Below, piece by piece: positions 9,362-17,582 of a DNA stretch of 64,000 nucleotides (position 1 is its first letter; each line of letters opens with the position of its first letter). The notes beneath the pieces are model-generated. The model saw only the letters and a program-made list of their open reading frames with translations, had not been told where the DNA came from and did not search any database. Made by a program: the position numbers and the translations under genes. The stretch covers positions 1 to 64,000 of the forward strand of contig JARLJB010000276.1 of NCBI GenBank assembly GCA_031291415.1, written 5' to 3'. The stretch is from Telmatospirillum sp. (lineage in GTDB: Bacteria > Pseudomonadota > Alphaproteobacteria > Rhodospirillales > Magnetospirillaceae).

Positions 9362-9362
9362 T
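9316..9362. repeat. attL-type repeat: partial tRNA-Met copy
   Basis: A 47-base copy identical to 59110-59156. It includes only the 3' half of tRNA-Met, ending in the anticodon loop, so it is not a functional tRNA. Strand exchange within the anticodon loop is usual for tyrosine integrases. Confidence 0.92.
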
Positions 9363-9445
9363 GCGTGGATTATCCGAAAAATTACAATGGGTTAGCTGCA
9401 AAAACCTGCATTCCAGCCCCATTGATCGTCAATGGCTTATAGCAC

Positions 9446-9456
9446 TTTTGCAAAAC
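9446..9456. promoter_or_regulatory. Candidate integrase arm-type site (left)
   Basis: TTTTGCAAAAC, identical to two copies near the other prophage end (59022-59032 and 59044-59054). It lies 84 bases inside the left repeat. Repeated short sites flanking the core on the phage side are typical of integrase arm-binding sites. Confidence 0.55.
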
Positions 9457-9465
9457 ACCAACATG

Positions 9466-9961
9466 CTATAAATCGAGGAGATCACCCGGCCGCATAGTGA
9501 AGTTGGCGCCACCGGTGATCACCAGCTCGGGCGCCTCGATGCCCGCGCCGCCGACCACCGAATAGGTGGTCTTGACCTCGCGGATATCGAAATCCGCGAA
9601 CGTCGTTCGCACCTCCCGCCCGCTCCAAATCCGTCAGGGTGTCCGGATCCGTATCGACGAGCCGCTCGAATGCGGCCCGACTGGTAATTTGGAACTTCAG
9701 CGTCTCCATGAATTGAGGATAGTGACGCTGCAGGATCCGAAAAAAACTTGCAACGTCCCGACTGATGTCGTTGACGACTTCAAGTGCAGGGATCCGCCGG
9801 CGCCGAAGGAAAACACCACCCATGCCGACGAACGGCTCGGCATAGGTGTCATGAGGAATTCGCTCGATAAGCTGGACAATTTGCTCCGCCAACCGCCGTT
9901 TACCACCGATATAGGCCGCAGCAGGGCGGACAGGGCTGACAAAACGATAGGTAGACTCCAT
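9466..9961 (-). pseudogene. DNA adenine methylase with internal deletion
   Basis: The N-terminus is a good phage Dam-like D12 methylase: AAAYIGGKRRLAEQIVQLI (SAM-binding motif) and YAEPFVGMGGVFLRR. After DPDTLTDLERA the usual 100-plus residues with the catalytic DPPY motif are missing. The sequence jumps to the family C-terminus (FADFDIREVKTTYSVV ... TGGANFTMRPGD), which reads in a different frame and stops at 9466. The enzyme must be inactive. A 15-bp palindrome lies just beyond the deletion joint (9596-9610). Confidence 0.75.
9596..9610. repeat. Interspersed 15-bp palindrome GCGAACNNNGTTCGC
   Basis: Copies with perfect six-base arms occur here and at 12869-12883, 19878-19892, 23642-23656, 41513-41527 and 48109-48123. 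Near-copies are at 34100-34114 and 55970-55984. All are inside the prophage. Most coding copies are read as Ala-Asn-x-Val-Arg. Function unknown. Confidence 0.7.
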
Positions 9962-10091
9962 GAACTGACACTCTTAGAACTTTCCCGCCGTCGCGCGACG
10001 GTGGCGGGATGGCCTGGAATCGGCCGATACAGATCATGCGAGGTACTACTCGCGGCTTGGGGTGTCCCACCACCCCTGCCCCCGCCGGCCG

Positions 10092-10400
10092 TTACGGCTC
10101 TGGCGTCTCAAAACTCCCCAAACGCCCTTCAATTTCCTCCAATTTTTTCATAAGTCGCCGCATCAACCGCAGCATTTGCCGGGACTGGACAGCCCCGGAG
10201 ACGCCGAGCAGCGGCAACGCGACCGCCTGGAAAACCCCAGACGACACATATTGTTCGGCCGGCATGATGGAGGGCCAAATAAGCGGCGCCAGGGTGACCA
10301 CCAGCAGGAGCCAAAAGGTCCACATGCTGTTAATCACGCCGGCAGCGACCTCGGCGACCCGCTCATTTGCCCGAGTGACCCTCGTCCGTAATTTGACCAC
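10092..10400 (-). CDS. Small two-helix membrane protein of the lysis region
   Basis: A 102-residue protein with membrane segments near residues 27-46 and 53-70, followed by a charged coiled tail (MLRLMRRLMKKLEEIEGRL). It is the last intact gene of the lysis cassette, 18 bases after the cysteine-peptidase-like gene. It could be a holin, antiholin or superinfection-exclusion protein; topology alone does not decide. Confidence 0.6.
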   Translation of the reverse strand: MVKLRTRVTRANERVAEVAAGVINSMWTFWLLLVVTLAPLIWPSIMPAEQYVSSGVFQAVALPLLGVSGAVQSRQMLRLMRRLMKKLEEIEGRLGSFETPEP

Positions 10401-10418
10401 TTCGCCTCCTTTCGCGGG

Positions 10419-10976
10419 TTATGCCGCCAATTTTTCCAACGGCCGGATGTCCGACATGGTACTGAGCGCAACGAAGAGCATAGGCGGAGGCACCTTGTCG
10501 GAAGCAGCGGCGATGGGCCGCCGGAATACCGCGGATTGCCCACATCCTTCGGCCATCAATTCGGAGCAATACCAAGCAGCCCAATCCCGCCAATCACGGC
10601 ACACCAGACGACCGAACACGAGCGCCTCGACAGCGGACGTGTCATAGGGCTTATCCACCTGAGACAGGATGAAATGGTAAAATGCGAACGATTGTGCCGG
10701 CGTCGCCGGCACGCTCACCCGCACACGATCTTTCATGCCGCATGTGGCGCCGTAAGTGGCCGGCCTGATCTGCACGCCGGCAGGCCGACCGCCTAAGCCA
10801 GCTTGGTGATGTGCGCCGAGCAGATCGCCGGCCTTCGGATGCCAGGGCGGCAAAACCGCATCAACGTGGGAGATCGCATAATTCCGACCATTGAGGCGGA
10901 AATTGCCCTGCGTAAACCAGGGAATCAATCGCCCCCATAGGCTGTTGAACCCGCAGAATTGAAGTTCAATCGACAA
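10419..10976 (-). CDS. Permuted papain/NlpC-like peptidase
   Basis: A 185-residue protein with a His segment (NYAISHVDAVLP) near residue 30 and a later Cys segment (AWYCSELMAEGC) near residue 135. This His-before-Cys order matches circularly permuted NlpC/P60 (YiiX-like) hydrolases often found in phage tail or lysis regions. The start is taken as TTG at 10976, two bases after the Rz1 stop with AGGGGA upstream; longer starts would run through Rz1 in another frame. It may cleave peptidoglycan peptides during lysis or DNA entry. Confidence 0.6.
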   Translation of the reverse strand: MSIELQFCGFNSLWGRLIPWFTQGNFRLNGRNYAISHVDAVLPPWHPKAGDLLGAHHQAGLGGRPAGVQIRPATYGATCGMKDRVRVSVPATPAQSFAFYHFILSQVDKPYDTSAVEALVFGRLVCRDWRDWAAWYCSELMAEGCGQSAVFRRPIAAASDKVPPPMLFVALSTMSDIRPLEKLAA

Positions 10977-10978
10977 TC

Positions 10979-11266
10979 TTAATCCCCTGCTTTGGCCGAC
11001 CAGGCGCGCAGTTCGGCGAGCCTGGTCCTGAGTTGAGCCCCCCACCCGGCCAGATCGACGGCCGCCTGGTCGAGATCGTCACGGCTTGTCGGGTTGGCCG
11101 GCACTGCTGGCGGCGGAATGTCCGCCATCAGTCCGGCCGGCGGCAGAATCTTGACTGTCTGTGTTTGCACGATCGGCGCTGCCGGCGAGCAATCCGCGCA
11201 CGCCGTCAAAAGCAGCAAGGTCACGAGCGTCGAGAGCGCGACACGCGTCCGAAGCAACTGGGACAT
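10979..11266 (-). CDS. Rz1-like outer-membrane spanin lipoprotein
   Basis: A 95-residue proline-rich lipoprotein: a hydrophobic signal (STLVTLLLLTAC) ends in a lipobox Cys, followed by PAAP, LPPAG and PPPAVPANP. It starts inside the Rz-like gene in a different frame and runs about 100 bases past its stop, the lambda-style nested arrangement. Outer-membrane subunit of the two-component spanin that fuses the membranes in the last step of lysis. Confidence 0.8.
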   Translation of the reverse strand: MSQLLRTRVALSTLVTLLLLTACADCSPAAPIVQTQTVKILPPAGLMADIPPPAVPANPTSRDDLDQAAVDLAGWGAQLRTRLAELRAWSAKAGD

Positions 11267-11558
11267 GGATGATCTTCTCCTTCCACTGGGTAACGGTCTG
11301 GACGATGGCCTGTTGCTGTCCGGCATCGGCCGTGAGCGCGGCCTCATCGCGTTCCTTGGCCGCCTGCAATTCCGCCAGCGCCTTTTGGTCCGCCTGATGT
11401 GCAGCATCCAGTTCGTTGATTGTTGCGGTTTGAGCCGCGATCTGGGCGCGGCCGTCGGCCACCTGGGTCCGCAGATCGCCGACGTACCAGACGGCCGCAA
11501 CGATCAGCAGGGCGACCACCGCCGCCCCGCCAACCTTGAGATAAGCGAGAGGTGTCAT
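11079..11558 (-). CDS. Rz-like inner-membrane spanin
   Basis: A 159-residue protein with one N-terminal membrane anchor (YLKVGGAAVVALLIVAAVWYV) and a long periplasmic coiled coil rich in Ala, Gln and Glu. The start ATG at 11558 overlaps the upstream stop in ATGA. It pairs with the Rz1-like lipoprotein encoded in another frame within it. Confidence 0.82.
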   Translation of the reverse strand: MTPLAYLKVGGAAVVALLIVAAVWYVGDLRTQVADGRAQIAAQTATINELDAAHQADQKALAELQAAKERDEAALTADAGQQQAIVQTVTQWKEKIIHVPVASDACRALDARDLAAFDGVRGLLAGSADRANTDSQDSAAGRTDGGHSAASSAGQPDKP

Positions 11559-11770
11559 TGAGGACCTCCATTGGCCGCCGGAGGCGTGCCACCGCGCAAC
11601 ATCACGCCGATCGCGCCGGAAACAACGGCTGCCAGCCAGCACCAGCGTGACCACTCAGACGGAACGCCCTGGCTCATAGCACCAAAGGCAAGAGTAGACA
11701 GGCTGGCCCAACTGGTCGGATCGCAAAACGCCGGGCCGAGCCGGGTATGAAATGCGCCATGCATGGTCAT
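11555..11770 (-). CDS. Small lysis-cassette membrane protein
   Basis: 71 residues between lysozyme and spanin, coupled to both by ATGA overlaps. Two hydrophobic stretches (SWASLSTLAFGAMS and WCWLAAVVSGAIGVML) suggest a holin or antiholin. No clear family. Confidence 0.6.
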   Translation of the reverse strand: MTMHGAFHTRLGPAFCDPTSWASLSTLAFGAMSQGVPSEWSRWCWLAAVVSGAIGVMLRGGTPPAANGGPQ

Positions 11771-12267
11771 GCCTCCGTATCGTCGGGCAGGAGGAACAGA
11801 TCCCGCTCGGCGGCACGTCGACGGACGAGCCCTGCCATCCCGCCCGATGTCCATTTCGAAAACTCGTCGCCGGCACCGGCATAGTCACCGCTGTTGAGCA
11901 GGCGCAGGAGCGTCGATGGCTGACCATTGCGCAACGTGACGATACCGCTCCGGCCGGCCATCTTGGGTGTGTCCACCCGGCCCGGACCTACGTTGAAGAC
12001 GATCGAGACCATTGCGGCGTACTGGTTGTCGGACAGAGGCACGCGAACGGCCGAAACAACCGAAGCCTCAGCCTCGGAGAGATCCTCTCTCAGCAGCGCT
12101 TCGGCCTGCACAATGGTGATACGGTCGCCTTCAACGACCCGGCCGGTATGGCCGTAACCGATCGTCCAGGGTGCGCCCCCACTCTCCGGATCCGGATAGG
12201 CAGTCAGAAGCAAGTCCTCGAAGCTCTTGATGACATCGAGGCCGGCTTGATTAATTTGACGAGACAT
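11767..12267 (-). CDS. GH24 phage lysozyme (endolysin)
   Basis: A 166-residue T4/P22-type muramidase. The catalytic Glu lies in VIKSFEDLLL (E17), followed by AYPDPESG and the WTIGYGHT motif (34-41), and FNVGPGRV farther on. No signal peptide, so it depends on a holin. The start at 12267 follows a GGAGGC ribosome site. Degrades peptidoglycan to release virions. Confidence 0.92.
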   Translation of the reverse strand: MSRQINQAGLDVIKSFEDLLLTAYPDPESGGAPWTIGYGHTGRVVEGDRITIVQAEALLREDLSEAEASVVSAVRVPLSDNQYAAMVSIVFNVGPGRVDTPKMAGRSGIVTLRNGQPSTLLRLLNSGDYAGAGDEFSKWTSGGMAGLVRRRAAERDLFLLPDDTEA

Positions 12268-12280
12268 GGATTGCCTCCAG

Positions 12281-12314
12281 GCAAGAAATAGGCCGCCCGG
12301 CAATGCCGGACGGC
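12281..12314 (-). terminator. Hairpin terminator before the lysozyme gene
   Basis: GGCCGTCCGGC pairs with GCCGGGCGGCC around a three-base loop and is followed on the minus strand by TATTTCTT. It separates the fibre-end genes from the lysis cassette and may attenuate lysis expression. Confidence 0.5.
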
Positions 12315-12342
12315 CCATAAGAAAGAACAGATGGGATGGGGA

Positions 12343-12744
12343 TTAAGCCGCTGCGGGCTGTATCGCCTGCGTCACCGGCTGGATCGATGCCGGGGATTCC
12401 GCAACCGTCGTCCCCGTGTCCGCAGCCAGATTTTCCACCGCCAGCTCGACACGGCCGGCGACGGACTTGGCCTTGTCGAACAGTGCATGGATCTCGGCTT
12501 CGGCCGCGACATATTCAGCCTCGAGGTCGGCCACCAACGTCGCCGCCACGCGTTCGGCATCCTTGGCCATCCGCGACTGTTCTGCGGCCGCTTCGAACGC
12601 AACGCGACCCGCTTGCACGCGCGCCCAGATATCGGCCGGGTCCAACACCATGGTCCCGACCGAGACGGCCGCAGCTGTGACGTCGGCCGACGTATCCGAG
12701 GTCGACGCCGACGTGACCACGGTTGCATTGGTATTAGTCTCCAT
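12343..12744 (-). CDS. Ala-rich coiled-coil phage protein
   Basis: A 133-residue protein with a Thr/Ser/Ala-rich start, a coiled coil from about residue 35 to 110 and a Pro-Ala tail. The ATG at 12744 has an AAGGAG site eight bases upstream. No known function; it may be a small virion or lysis-associated protein. Confidence 0.6.
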   Translation of the reverse strand: METNTNATVVTSASTSDTSADVTAAAVSVGTMVLDPADIWARVQAGRVAFEAAAEQSRMAKDAERVAATLVADLEAEYVAAEAEIHALFDKAKSVAGRVELAVENLAADTGTTVAESPASIQPVTQAIQPAAA

Positions 12745-12896
12745 AACAGGCTCCTTCTTTTTGAAGTACAACATCACGTGCCTCAGCACGTGCCCAAGTA
12801 CGGACATGGACACTCCTTTCCGGAGCGATATCGCCCCAGGTCAGTACGAATAGATTTTCAGGTTTTTCGCGAACGTCGTTCGCAGGCAGATCCAGG

Positions 12897-13082
12897 CTAG
12901 AACGGGATCCGCAAGCCCATCCGCTGTAGAATCCGCTGGACGGTGCGGGTTTCGTAGATGCGTATTGCCCACCAAATAACGGCCAACAATGCCGCCGCGT
13001 ATGGGAGCCATCCGGTAACGGTGCCTCCAGTTACGAGGAGAGCGCCAAAATCTCCCGCTGTTTTCATGCCGGTTTGGTCCAT
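12897..13082 (-). CDS. Holin-like single-pass membrane protein
   Basis: A 61-residue protein with one membrane segment (GWLPYAAALLAVIWWAIRI) and a basic C-terminus (TVQRILQRMGLRI), a common phage holin layout. It lies between the tail-fibre genes and the lysozyme, the normal position for a holin. ATG at 13082 preferred; the ATG five codons later is an alternative. Confidence 0.6.
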   Translation of the reverse strand: MDQTGMKTAGDFGALLVTGGTVTGWLPYAAALLAVIWWAIRIYETRTVQRILQRMGLRIPF

Positions 13083-13141
13083 ACCGGTAATCCCCCTTTA
13101 CTAAGATATTAGCCACCAGCCATAGATAGCCTATCGACTAA

Positions 13142-13810
13142 TTACGTCGATGCCGCCGGCGACCCAGACAGAATGGCGTTGATCCGCGATGGCTGGATGT
13201 AAGGCGTCGCGGTATAAGAACAGGTCGCCGTACCGTCGATGATTCCCGTCCCCGTTCCGGTCGGCCCGGTGCCCGTTGATGCAGTCTTGCCATCAGATGA
13301 ATAGGTATAAACGGTGTTCCCGACAGCCAACGACTGCCGCGCGGCGGCCGGCGCGCCTTGGTACCATGCCGCCACTGGCGTCAATCCGCCTGGCAGGTAG
13401 ATACCTGTCCCCGTCTGCGGATTCTGGTTTGTCACCGACGCATATTCGAGGAGGGGTTTGACGACAGACGGCACGACAGACGCGCCAGTATCCAATGCCT
13501 TGGAAACGCGATACCAAGCTTCCTGGATCACCGTGTCTTTCGAATTCTTGATGGCGATCGCCTCGCCAACCTGGAACGCGTCGTAAAACTGCATCGCCGA
13601 GAGATTTGGATAGGTCGTCGTCGGCGCCGTGAACGTCGGGACGCCGTTGGCATCGACGGAGCAAGCGTCACCGACGCTGACCGACGCAGCCCCATCAGCA
13701 AATGTATATTCAGTCGACCCGACCGGACCCGACACGGAAACTGAAGTCTGATTATCGCCAGCATGGCCGACGGCCATGACGACACCATTTGTAACGTAGA
13801 CATAGATCAT
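13142..13810 (-). CDS. Tail-fibre accessory protein
   Basis: A 222-residue protein whose N-terminus (MIYVYVTNGVVMAVGHA) resembles small tail-fibre assembly or fibre-tip proteins. The C-terminal third is Gly/Thr-rich (TGTGPTGTGTGIIDG), then a Tyr/Pro segment. It follows the fibre genes in the same operon. Starts at 13810. Likely a virion component or chaperone, by position. Confidence 0.55.
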   Translation of the reverse strand: MIYVYVTNGVVMAVGHAGDNQTSVSVSGPVGSTEYTFADGAASVSVGDACSVDANGVPTFTAPTTTYPNLSAMQFYDAFQVGEAIAIKNSKDTVIQEAWYRVSKALDTGASVVPSVVKPLLEYASVTNQNPQTGTGIYLPGGLTPVAAWYQGAPAAARQSLAVGNTVYTYSSDGKTASTGTGPTGTGTGIIDGTATCSYTATPYIQPSRINAILSGSPAAST

Positions 13811-13821
13811 GACGAAATTCC

Positions 13822-14076
13822 TCAGGTGCTCTCTTCGAGAGCGGACAGGCCCATGTACGCCCCGGACGAAGATGTGAACGTGATCAGAACGCCGGCAGCG
13901 CAATAAAATGTCGATGATCCAGAAGTCGTGGCGTTCGCGCACAACACAGGGACGCCGTTGACGGAGATGTACGCAGCGGTGCCGGTGAGGCTCCAGTTCA
14001 TTACAACCTTCGCTGGCGAAGCTGGGGTGTAGCTGATGGTGGTGTTCATGCCACCGCCGATATATCCGGTTGCCAT
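13822..14076 (-). CDS. Small tail-fibre region protein
   Basis: 84 residues, beta-rich, Ser/Thr/Gly-rich, no signal peptide. Lies 10 bases after the propeller-like fibre protein and before the accessory fibre gene. Probably a virion surface protein; no family recognised. Confidence 0.55.
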   Translation of the reverse strand: MATGYIGGGMNTTISYTPASPAKVVMNWSLTGTAAYISVNGVPVLCANATTSGSSTFYCAAGVLITFTSSSGAYMGLSALEEST

Positions 14077-14085
14077 TGCTTATTC

Positions 14086-15825
14086 CTAGTTGATGCTGCG
14101 CGGCGAAGACCGCTGGAAACCATTGAGCGTTGCCACGTTGCCCACGATGCTCATTTGCTGGCCGGGGGGATTGTTGCTCCTCGCATCGCAGTTGTACGTC
14201 GTCTGCACCAGCGTCAGGCGCGTATAGACTTGGCCGCTGGTAGCAATCTGAACGTTTGTGCCGGCCGCCGCTGCAGCAGAGGCGACGCCAACAGGGACGG
14301 CCTGCGGCACTTGCGCCGCCCCAACCATGACGTAGCTATCGCAAATGGCGATAAATGGGCACGAGAGAGGATGGGACGTTCCCCAATTCGGAATGAGCGG
14401 GATCAACTTGAGATGGTATGAACCACCATAGGTCACGGAGGCAGAGACTGAATAAGCGTAGGTCGTCGGAGCGATCTTGTAAGCGCTACCCAAAACGCTG
14501 AGGCCGCCGAGTATGGCGCCGCCATCCTGCGTTGCCATTATGCCGTTCGGGCTAAAGTTGGAGCTGACTCCAGACGTGCCAATGTAGGTATTGGCCAGAA
14601 CCGAACCGGTCTGATCGATTACCGCATAGCCAATCTTGCCGCTGGTGTCGGATGCCCCGATGAAGAATCCGCCGAATGCACCTTGACCGCCCGAGAGAGT
14701 AAATTGCGAGTTGCCTCCCTGTCCAGTCGCAAGGGCGAGTGTTTTTGCGGGCTGCACGGCGCTGCCGTTGGTGGCGACAATGACGTAACTGATGCTGGCG
14801 CTGTTGCTGGGCGCCGCGACGAATGCCAAGTTCCCATTCTGAAGGGTTGCCCCGAGGATATTGGGCATGCTCGTCGGCGCGTTACAGGTGATGACGCCGA
14901 TCTGCGTCCCTGTGTTGTCGAACAAACACACGTAGTAGACCGAACCGGCAGCGGGCGAGTATGGAACGGCATAACCGCCGGCAAAGGACAGCGCGCGATA
15001 GCCGGAATAACCCTCTGTCAAAGCAGTCGTTGATGCATTCACAGCAAAGGTGTTGACGACAACAGTGGCGGTGTTCGGGTTCCAAATCGAGGACTTGCAG
15101 CCAGGTCCCTTCGCCGTACCGGCGCTCGACGTGACCGAATAGGCGCACCAAGAGAAGGCCACATAGCCATTTGACAAGCCGACGCAGTTGACCCTGATCA
15201 TTGACCCGGAGACTACTTGCTGTGGATCAAGTTGAACAACAGTCGGCGTCGTGGTCGATGTGGTGAAGAATGCGGCCCAGGGTGTGACGTAGGACCCGTC
15301 CTGTGAGCTTGCCCCGGAGATACAGAACCCGCCGTTCGGCAGAGCGCAGACGGTTGGCACGTAGGCGTAGTTGCAATATCCGCCGATATTGACGGTCTGC
15401 TTGGCCTGCACAACGTTGCCGTAGGTGTCGAGAATGGTAAAATTGAAAAAATTGCCCGCCGAGGCTTGCTGGCTGCCGCTGCTGTTGACCACGACAATAT
15501 TGCCGTTGGTAAGGCGGCACCAATCAGAACAATCGCTTCCGAAGGCGGCGAGCCCACCGAGCACGGAAGCCGGAGCTTTAAATGTCGGCCAGTTCTGCGT
15601 CAGGGCGTTGAAGATGGGTCGTATCTGTGTCGCGTAGGTATTATTCGGATCAGTGGCCCAATAAGCATTGTTGTCGTTGGACAGCGTGACGATGTCACCA
15701 GCGCTGATGTTGTCGTTCGACGTAGGCTGCGGCGTGATGATCGTCCCCGACGGGATGGAAGCTCCGGGAACGCCGCCCGACGTGCTGCGGCCAGACGTGA
15801 CGACAAAGTCGGAAAGCTTCGGCAT
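14086..15825 (-). CDS. Tail-fibre protein with propeller-like repeats
   Basis: 579 residues. Repeated units of the form L-x-N-G-(N/G/Y)-hydrophobic strand occur across residues 105-430 (LTNGNIVVVNSSGS, LPNGGFCISGAS, LSNGYVAFSWCA, LQNGNLAFVAAP), as in beta-propeller-like receptor-binding domains. The C-terminus looks different, with a VYTRLTLVQTTYNCD segment. It follows a likely fibre shaft gene. Probably the host-recognition protein. It carries no DGR variable repeat. Confidence 0.6.
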   Translation of the reverse strand: MPKLSDFVVTSGRSTSGGVPGASIPSGTIITPQPTSNDNISAGDIVTLSNDNNAYWATDPNNTYATQIRPIFNALTQNWPTFKAPASVLGGLAAFGSDCSDWCRLTNGNIVVVNSSGSQQASAGNFFNFTILDTYGNVVQAKQTVNIGGYCNYAYVPTVCALPNGGFCISGASSQDGSYVTPWAAFFTTSTTTPTVVQLDPQQVVSGSMIRVNCVGLSNGYVAFSWCAYSVTSSAGTAKGPGCKSSIWNPNTATVVVNTFAVNASTTALTEGYSGYRALSFAGGYAVPYSPAAGSVYYVCLFDNTGTQIGVITCNAPTSMPNILGATLQNGNLAFVAAPSNSASISYVIVATNGSAVQPAKTLALATGQGGNSQFTLSGGQGAFGGFFIGASDTSGKIGYAVIDQTGSVLANTYIGTSGVSSNFSPNGIMATQDGGAILGGLSVLGSAYKIAPTTYAYSVSASVTYGGSYHLKLIPLIPNWGTSHPLSCPFIAICDSYVMVGAAQVPQAVPVGVASAAAAAGTNVQIATSGQVYTRLTLVQTTYNCDARSNNPPGQQMSIVGNVATLNGFQRSSPRSIN

Positions 15826-17040
15826 TTACACAAGTCTCCAATAAGCATTTGTGGCAACTATTGAGAACTGGTAGTCGGAAACATTTGCAATGAACGTCGG
15901 CGCAACGTTCGACGGTATGTTTCCGATGTTGTTTCCGTTTCCGCTGACCGTGAAATTATTGGTCGTCCAGTTATTCTTCGGGTCGAGAAAGGTGTAGAGT
16001 CCGGCCAACGTCGTCGCGAGCAGCAATGTGACCGGGCCGTCCGTCGTGTCGACTGCATAGGTACCCGGCTGGATGACTGTGCCTGTCTCTGTTGAGGTGA
16101 TTGTCGTTGCGTTGATGGTCGAGAGGGATTGTCCACTCGCCTCAAGCGTGCCGTTTTTCTCGGAAAAGACTGCGAGTTGGCCCGGCGTGATGGCCCCCGC
16201 CCCGCTCACGGCCGCCACCGTGCCTGTCGCCGAGGATGCGTTGGCGAGAGCGGCGCTACCCGGCACGGACCGCGACCAAACACCGGTAGCGGCGGTCCCG
16301 GTCGTCGTGCAAACCCACCAGATTTTGTTCGCCGTATCCCAGCAGGTCGATGGTGCCGCCGTCCCGGCGATCCCGGCATTGCCGGCGACGGCGCCATTGG
16401 GGTTGCCGTCATGCACCTGGATGGCCGAGAGCGCCCCGAGGGGATCCGAGACCCGTACCGCGAGATTCCCATTCCCGTCATTGGTGAGTAGCGCGCCGAT
16501 GTTGAGCTTCGCCAACGCACCAAGCTGCGAGGGCACGATCGCTGCAACCAGGAAGCCGGCGGCATCGGTGTCATAGGTCGCCGTGACGATAGCATTCGGC
16601 CCGATGTCGCCCTTGACGAGGGCCGAGCCGTCATCCCGTAAAAGGGGGACCACGCCGCCCCCTGCGTCCAAGGTGCAAGCGTCGGTGTTCGCGTGTTTGG
16701 CGCGGAATTTGACCTGCAGGCCGGCCGTGTAAGCTGTAACCGCCGGGCTGAGCGCCACGACATAGGCGTTGGCGACACCAGTCTCAACCGCGTAATCGCC
16801 CGCCTTGGCCTCGACGATCCGCTCAATCGCAGTTACAACCTGATTGTCCGTCGTCTTTGATGGAATGATCCCCACGGCCATCAGGACGTTGAGAAACTCC
16901 ATCATCATCATGTTCATAAAATCCGCAGGGACAATCGTCGGTGGCGTTTTGGCATCGCCATCGGTGAAATATCCCGGCGTGCCGGCAGCCGAAGGCGCCG
17001 GCAGCGTCTGAGACGCTGTCGTTACATCGATCTGATACAA
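15826..17040 (-). CDS. Tail-fibre protein
   Basis: 404 residues. The N-terminal segment (TPGYFTDGDAKTPPTIVPADFMNMMMMEFLNVL) is the baseplate-attachment region seen in many Mu/P2-like fibres. The middle has short beta repeats, and the C-terminus forms Gly/Asn-rich strands with a YTFLDPKNNWTTNNFTVSGNGNN-type beta segment. It follows the gp48-like baseplate gene, as in Mu. Confidence 0.75.
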   Translation of the reverse strand: MYQIDVTTASQTLPAPSAAGTPGYFTDGDAKTPPTIVPADFMNMMMMEFLNVLMAVGIIPSKTTDNQVVTAIERIVEAKAGDYAVETGVANAYVVALSPAVTAYTAGLQVKFRAKHANTDACTLDAGGGVVPLLRDDGSALVKGDIGPNAIVTATYDTDAAGFLVAAIVPSQLGALAKLNIGALLTNDGNGNLAVRVSDPLGALSAIQVHDGNPNGAVAGNAGIAGTAAPSTCWDTANKIWWVCTTTGTAATGVWSRSVPGSAALANASSATGTVAAVSGAGAITPGQLAVFSEKNGTLEASGQSLSTINATTITSTETGTVIQPGTYAVDTTDGPVTLLLATTLAGLYTFLDPKNNWTTNNFTVSGNGNNIGNIPSNVAPTFIANVSDYQFSIVATNAYWRLV

Positions 17041-17051
17041 GGTGACACCCC

Positions 17052-17579
17052 TTAAGGCGTACGGATATTGACCGTCGCGTGGCCCGGCATCAGCGATTCA
17101 AGCAGAGCTTGAAGCTCGGCGTCGGTCGCGTGGACGTTGATGACGTAAAACTGGTCAGTGGTGCCCAGCGACTGACCACACTTGCTTTGCCCGCACCGGA
17201 AAGGAGCGGCGCTTTCGACTGTGATGGTATAGCCGAGAGATGCAGCCAAACTTTCGAAATAGCTGGCTGACTGGCCGCCGGTATTCGCGAACTTTGCAAC
17301 CACTTGGGCCTGCTGTTGCGCCAGTGTGGTCGCGGCTGGCCAATTGGCATCCGGCAGGCCAAGCGTCTTTTGCCATTCAGGCAGCAATTCGGCTGTCGTT
17401 GCCGGGAACGCATCCACCAATAAGGCTTCGGCGGACGCGGCAACTCGCGCATAGCTGGGGGCAAGGCCCGCCAGCACTTGGGTCTGTACGGCGTCAGAGT
17501 CACGCGGCCACGCCCGACCGGGCGGCATCAGCGCCTGCAATGCCGCCAAAAAGTCATCATTGCTGTAGGTTGCAGCCAT
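17052..17579 (-). CDS. Mu gp48-like baseplate protein (DUF2313)
   Basis: 175 residues with the YmfQ/gp48 hallmarks LMPPGRAWPRD near the N-terminus and FPATTAELLPEWQKTLGLPD in the middle, plus a CGQSKCGQSL cysteine pair. Baseplate wedge component. Lies three bases after the baseplate J gene. Confidence 0.85.
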   Translation of the reverse strand: MAATYSNDDFLAALQALMPPGRAWPRDSDAVQTQVLAGLAPSYARVAASAEALLVDAFPATTAELLPEWQKTLGLPDANWPAATTLAQQQAQVVAKFANTGGQSASYFESLAASLGYTITVESAAPFRCGQSKCGQSLGTTDQFYVINVHATDAELQALLESLMPGHATVNIRTP

Positions 17580-17582
17580 TGT

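Noticed and set aside
9316-9362. Second tRNA gene
   Set aside because: Only the 3' half is present; it is the attachment repeat.
9596-9610. SOS (LexA) box
   Set aside because: The arms resemble Gram-positive CGAAC/GTTCG boxes but spacing is three not four, and most copies lie inside genes.
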